A stretch of DNA of 9,328 nucleotides from Caldifarciminota bacterium. GTDB lineage: Bacteria; Hydrothermota; Hydrothermia; B15-G9; WFZT01. The translations under genes were made by a program, and so were the position numbers. The notes under the pieces were generated by a model. It did no database searches. It saw only the letters and a list, made by a program, of their open reading frames with translations, and was not told the DNA's origin. The stretch covers positions 1-9,328 of the forward strand of contig JALXCE010000007.1 of NCBI GenBank assembly GCA_026991055.1. The letters are read 5' to 3'. This document shows, piece by piece, positions 6,420 to 9,328 of the stretch (the stretch's first letter is position 1; every line of letters begins with the position of its first letter).

Positions 6420-8855
6420 ATGGTAAAGGTAAAGTTCTTAATATTGTCATCAATTGTAATGTGTGTATCTATTGTGAGGACCCAAACTTTTCCGCTATTT
6501 CATGCAAGAATTGACTTGCCAGTTGGAGATGAACCTACTTCAGTCTTTGCAGCGGATTTAGATGGTGATGGGGACATTGATTTAGCCATTACCAATAGCG
6601 ATGATAACAATTTATTTATATTGTTGAACAATGGAAATGGCGTTTTCCAAAATCCTGTTAATTACGGTGTAGGATGGCATCCCACTTCAGTATATGGAGC
6701 GGATTTGGATGGCGATGGAGATATAGATCTCGCTGTCTCTGGGGATAGTGTAAACATATTGTTCAACAATGGGGATGGAACTTTCCAAAATCCTGTTAAT
6801 TACGGTGTAGGAGCGGGGACTCGTTCAATATATGCTTCGGATTTAGATGGAGATGGGGATATGGACTTAGCTGTCGCTAATTTTGAGAGTAACAATGTAT
6901 CCATATTATTCAATGACGGGAATGGAACCTTTCAGGGTCTTGCTAATTACAATGTAGGAGCGGGGCCTCGTTCAATATATACTGCGGATTTAGATGGAGA
7001 CGGGGATATGGACTTAGCTGTCGCTAATTTTGAGAGTAACAATGTATCCATATTGTTCAATAACGGGGATGGAACCTTCCAGGGGCCTGTGAATTACAGT
7101 GTAGGATGGCATCCTCGTTCAGTATATGCCGCGGATTTAGATGGGAATGGAGATATAGACTTAGCTGTCGCTAATGGGGGGAGTGGTAATGTATCAATAT
7201 TGTTGAATAATGGAGATGGAACTTTCCAAAATCCTGTTAATTACGGTGTAGGAGATGATCCTTTTTCTGTTTATGCTGCTGATTTAGACGGGGATGGGGA
7301 CACAGACCTCGCTGTCTCTAATTTGTGGAGTAGTAATATATCAATATTGTTGAATAATGGAGATGGAACTTTCCAGAGTCCTGTTAATTATAGTGTAGGA
7401 ACGGGACCTAATTCTGTTTATGCTGTGGATTTAGACGGGGATGGGGACATAGACCTCGCTGTTTCTAATTTGTGGAGTAATAATGTATCCATATTGTTCA
7501 ATAATGGAGATGGAACTTTCCAAAGGCCTGTTAATTACGGGGTAGGAAGGTATCCTGCTTCAGTCTTTGCAGCGGATTTAGATGGTGATGGGGACATTGA
7601 TTTAGTTGTTGCTAACAACTGGGATGGTAATGTATCTATACTGTTAAACAATGGAAATGGCACATTCCAGGATACCGTAAATTATGAGGTAGGAAACCAT
7701 CCTTATTCGGTTTCCGGAGCGGATTTAGATGGAGATGGGGATTTAGACTTAGCTACCGCTAATTGGGGAAGTAACAATGTTTCCATATTGTTGAATAATG
7801 GGGATGCGAGTTTCCAGAGTCCCGTTAATTATAGTGTAGGATATGACCCTCTTTCAGTGTATGGAGCGGATTTAGATGGAGATGGAGATATAGACCTTGC
7901 TGTCTCTAATGGGAGTTATAATGTATCTATATTGTTGAATAACGGGGATGGGACTTTCCAGAGTCCTGTGAATTATAGCGTAGGAGTGGGACCTATTTCA
8001 GTGTATGGGAGTGATTTAGATGGGGATGGGGATATAGACCTTGCCGTCTCTAATTATGACAGTTATAGTGTATCAATATTGTTGAATAACGGAGATGGGA
8101 CTTTCCAGAATGCTGTCAATTACGGTGTAGGAGATGATCCTTTTTCTGTTTATGGAGGTGATTTAAATGGGGATGGGGATATAGACCTTGCAGTTTCTAA
8201 TGAGGGGAGTGGTAATGTATCAATATTGTTGAATAATGGAGATGGTACTTTCCAAATTCCTGTTAATTACAGTGTAGGAAACTATCCCAATTCAGTATAT
8301 GGAGCAGATTTGGATGGCGATGGAGATATAGATCTCGCTGTCTCTAACAGGGGGAGTGATAACGTTTCTATATTGTTGAACAATGGAGATGGTACTTTCC
8401 AGAATGCAGTTAATTATGGCGCAGGAAATGGCCCTATTTCAATTTACGGGGCAGATTTTGACGGAGACGGCGATATTGACCTTACTGTTGCAAATGGTGA
8501 GGATTCAAGTGTTTCAATCCTCTTTAATCTCGCACAGAGCACCGGTATCGTTTCTGATAGTTCACTTTTACACTCGGATATTTTCAAATTACAACAAAAT
8601 CATCCTAATCCTTTTAGAGAACGGACAAGTGTGAAACTCACTGTTGCCAAGAGATGCTATGTCTCTTTAAGGCTATACGATATCTCGGGCAGACATATCA
8701 GGACATTCGTGGATGGAATGTTAAATGCGGGAGCCTATAATGTAATGTGGGATGGATACGACGAATGGCATAGACGTGTTCCGGGTGGAGTTTACTTTAT
8801 GGTATTGGAAGCAGATGGGTTTAAAAAGACCATCAAAATGCTCAGGATAAGATAG
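6420..8855 (+). CDS. Secreted FG-GAP/VCBS beta-propeller protein with C-terminal sorting domain
   Basis: This 811-residue exported or surface protein has a signal peptide (basic MVKVK, hydrophobic core 6-18, cleavage probably near 21). A half-unit (24-44) follows, then 13 tandem units of 46-49 residues (45-677) and a final half-unit (678-703). Each unit follows the pattern DLDGDGDIDLAV-N--S-NVSILLNNGDGTFQ-PVNY-VG--P-SVY. The DxDGDGDxD loops are the calcium-binding loops of FG-GAP propeller blades. There are 14, which fits two seven-bladed propellers, with the N- and C-terminal half-units completing a blade. Residues about 722-811 (LQQNHPNPF, LYDISGRHIRTF, GGVYFMVLEADG, IKMLRIR) form a FlgD-like/type IX-style C-terminal domain that in related phyla directs outer-membrane passage or anchoring. 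GGGAGG is six bases before the ATG. The ligand is unknown; adhesion or carbohydrate binding are guesses. It is monocistronic. Confidence 0.9.
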   Translation: MVKVKFLILSSIVMCVSIVRTQTFPLFHARIDLPVGDEPTSVFAADLDGDGDIDLAITNSDDNNLFILLNNGNGVFQNPVNYGVGWHPTSVYGADLDGDGDIDLAVSGDSVNILFNNGDGTFQNPVNYGVGAGTRSIYASDLDGDGDMDLAVANFESNNVSILFNDGNGTFQGLANYNVGAGPRSIYTADLDGDGDMDLAVANFESNNVSILFNNGDGTFQGPVNYSVGWHPRSVYAADLDGNGDIDLAVANGGSGNVSILLNNGDGTFQNPVNYGVGDDPFSVYAADLDGDGDTDLAVSNLWSSNISILLNNGDGTFQSPVNYSVGTGPNSVYAVDLDGDGDIDLAVSNLWSNNVSILFNNGDGTFQRPVNYGVGRYPASVFAADLDGDGDIDLVVANNWDGNVSILLNNGNGTFQDTVNYEVGNHPYSVSGADLDGDGDLDLATANWGSNNVSILLNNGDASFQSPVNYSVGYDPLSVYGADLDGDGDIDLAVSNGSYNVSILLNNGDGTFQSPVNYSVGVGPISVYGSDLDGDGDIDLAVSNYDSYSVSILLNNGDGTFQNAVNYGVGDDPFSVYGGDLNGDGDIDLAVSNEGSGNVSILLNNGDGTFQIPVNYSVGNYPNSVYGADLDGDGDIDLAVSNRGSDNVSILLNNGDGTFQNAVNYGAGNGPISIYGADFDGDGDIDLTVANGEDSSVSILFNLAQSTGIVSDSSLLHSDIFKLQQNHPNPFRERTSVKLTVAKRCYVSLRLYDISGRHIRTFVDGMLNAGAYNVMWDGYDEWHRRVPGGVYFMVLEADGFKKTIKMLRIR
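6552..8450 (+). repeat. 13 tandem coding repeats of about 147 bp
   Basis: Units begin at the Ala/Ser/Gly/Val-Asp codons of the calcium loop. Eleven units are 49 codons; unit 2 is 46 and unit 10 is 48. Some pairs are nearly identical at DNA level. Units 3 and 4 share almost the whole first half, and units 6 and 7 share the LWS region. Units 1 and 8 share 48 identical bases (6538-6585 and 7558-7605), and units 5 and 12 share 42 (7178-7219 and 8204-8245). A 37-base stretch at the end of unit 5 (7239-7275) recurs at the end of unit 11 (8118-8154). The pattern points to duplication plus later recombination between units. Confidence 0.9.
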
Positions 8856-8858
8856 TCA

Positions 8859-8891
8859 TTTTTGCCCCCGCACGAAGCGCGGGGGCAAAAA
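8859..8891. other. Strong hairpin with reversed T/A flanks
   Basis: TTTTTGCCCCCGC (8859-8871) pairs perfectly with GCGGGGGCAAAAA (8879-8891) around ACGAAGC, three bases after the repeat-protein stop. Its place suggests a terminator. However, on both strands the T-run comes before the G/C stem and the A-run after it, the reverse of an intrinsic terminator. The inner part resembles the GCGAAGC loop of the intergenic repeats nearby. It may protect the 3' end of the message or be a repeat-family member. Confidence 0.6.
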
Positions 8892-8903
8892 ATACAAAGA
8901 TAT

Positions 8904-9110
8904 ATGCCCTCAAACTTACTTTTCTCCTGCGAAGTGGGAGAGGAGTTTGTAAATTTTGATTGTAAAATCAAATGTGGCCCCTCACCCCAGCCCTCTCCCG
9001 CGAAGCGGGAAAGGGAGTTTGGTGGATTCTGAGTAGAATTTTTTAGTTGTGGCCCCTATCCTGACTTCTCCCCGCAAAAATGAACGCAGGGAGAGGAATG
9101 GTCGTTGGGG
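8904..9110. repeat. Array of three palindromic repeat modules
   Basis: A decayed module (8904-8971; TCTCCTGCGAAGTGGGAGA with weak pairing) is followed by a good module A (8972-9046). That module's arms CCCTCTCCCGC (8991-9001) and GCGGGAAAGGG (9005-9015) have one mismatch around GAA, and it carries the same GATTCTGAGTAGAATTTTTTAG tail as at 6203-6277. A diverged module B (9047-9104; CTTCTCCCCGC ... GCAGGGAGAGGAATGGTCG) comes next. Modules start about 68-75 bases apart. The minus-strand frame at 8982-9173 is mostly this repeat and is not a gene. Confidence 0.75.
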
Positions 9111-9181
9111 ATAGGGGGAATGGTTATGTGCATTAATGGTGAAGATAGGCAAATGGGTATCTATGTCAATCATGGTTTAAA

Positions 9182-9259
9182 CTACCTGAGTTCGATCTCG
9201 TTGCGTCTTTCGTCAAAATTAAATCTTCCTGAAGCATATCTAAGTCCTTTTCTAATCAT
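9182..9259 (-). CDS. 25-residue open frame with strong ribosome binding site
   Basis: The frame starts MIRKGLRYASGRFNF, continues with a charged DERRNEIELR end, and stops at TAG. It is strongly basic in its first half and has no signal or membrane segment. AGGAGGT (on the plus strand ACCTCCT, 9267-9273) lies about eight bases before the ATG, within a longer match to the anti-Shine-Dalgarno sequence. I do not recognise a family. It may be a genuine micro-protein, the surviving 5' end of a gene cut off by the repeat array just downstream (8904-9110), or a leader peptide. No gene follows it in the same direction before the repeats and the repeat-protein gene, which is on the opposite strand. Confidence 0.4.
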   Translation of the reverse strand: MIRKGLRYASGRFNFDERRNEIELR

Positions 9260-9267
9260 TACTTACA

Positions 9268-9317
9268 CCTCCTTTTTTATTTGACCAATCACCCACCTCC
9301 CCTCTTTTCCTATTGTA
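9268..9317 (-). promoter_or_regulatory. Ribosome binding site and possible -10 for the 25-residue frame
   Basis: On the minus strand the order is TACAAT (9312-9317, five of six to the -10 consensus, inside TATACAAT), a purine-rich leader of about 40 bases, then AAAAGGAGGTG ending near 9266 and the ATG at 9259. Any -35 would lie beyond the right edge of the window, so the promoter cannot be completed here. Confidence 0.35.
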
Positions 9318-9328
9318 TACCCTCTCTA

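Noticed and set aside
8982..9173. Minus-strand frame of 63 codons.
   Set aside because: Most of it lies in the repeat array. The first 20 or so codons precede the array but have no ribosome binding site.

Overview
The window looks like a piece of a Gram-negative (double-membraned) bacterial chromosome from a poorly characterised lineage near the FCB group or candidate phyla such as WOR-3, Hydrothermae or TA06. This placement is an inference. It rests on a MacAB/TolC-type envelope-spanning export operon with the permease and ATPase as separate genes, on a large secreted FG-GAP/VCBS repeat protein ending in a FlgD-like/type IX-style C-terminal sorting domain (NHPNPF...YDISG...GGVYF), and on intergenic palindromic repeats. 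No rRNA, tRNA, CRISPR array, integrase or intact insertion sequence is visible.

Layout. The left edge (4-249, minus strand) holds a small helical hypothetical protein with a plausible promoter at 319-347. Positions 313-1079 have no convincing gene; they contain one long hairpin, one palindromic repeat module and at most a tiny open frame. Positions 1080-6069 are one tightly packed plus-strand operon of five genes: FtsX/MacB-type permease, YIP1-family membrane protein, TolC-type outer-membrane factor, MacA/HlyD-type periplasmic adaptor and MacB/LolD-type ATPase. The gaps are 13 nt, then overlaps of 16, 4 and 4 nt. Positions 6070-6419 are intergenic with a two-module palindromic repeat and a promoter. 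Positions 6420-8855 encode the 811-residue repeat protein. Positions 8856-9328 contain an unusual hairpin, a further run of repeat modules and a 25-codon minus-strand open frame with a very strong ribosome binding site whose promoter region runs off the right edge.

How the genes fit together. The ATPase and the permease should form the inner-membrane motor, the adaptor should bridge the periplasm, and the TolC-like protein should form the outer-membrane channel, giving a complete tripartite exporter of unknown substrate. The YIP1-family protein sits between permease and channel and is translationally coupled to the channel gene, so it may be an accessory of the machine. The repeat protein is a separate transcription unit. 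Its 14 calcium-loop motifs fit two seven-bladed beta-propellers, and its DNA shows segments shared at exactly seven-blade spacing, as if one propeller had been duplicated and then partly scrambled by recombination.

The least ordinary signals are the YIP1 gene inside an export operon, the mosaic history of the propeller gene, the modular GAA-loop repeats in all three larger intergenic regions, and the short open frame at the right edge. I see no clear, wholly new system; nothing here needs a novel mechanism to explain it.
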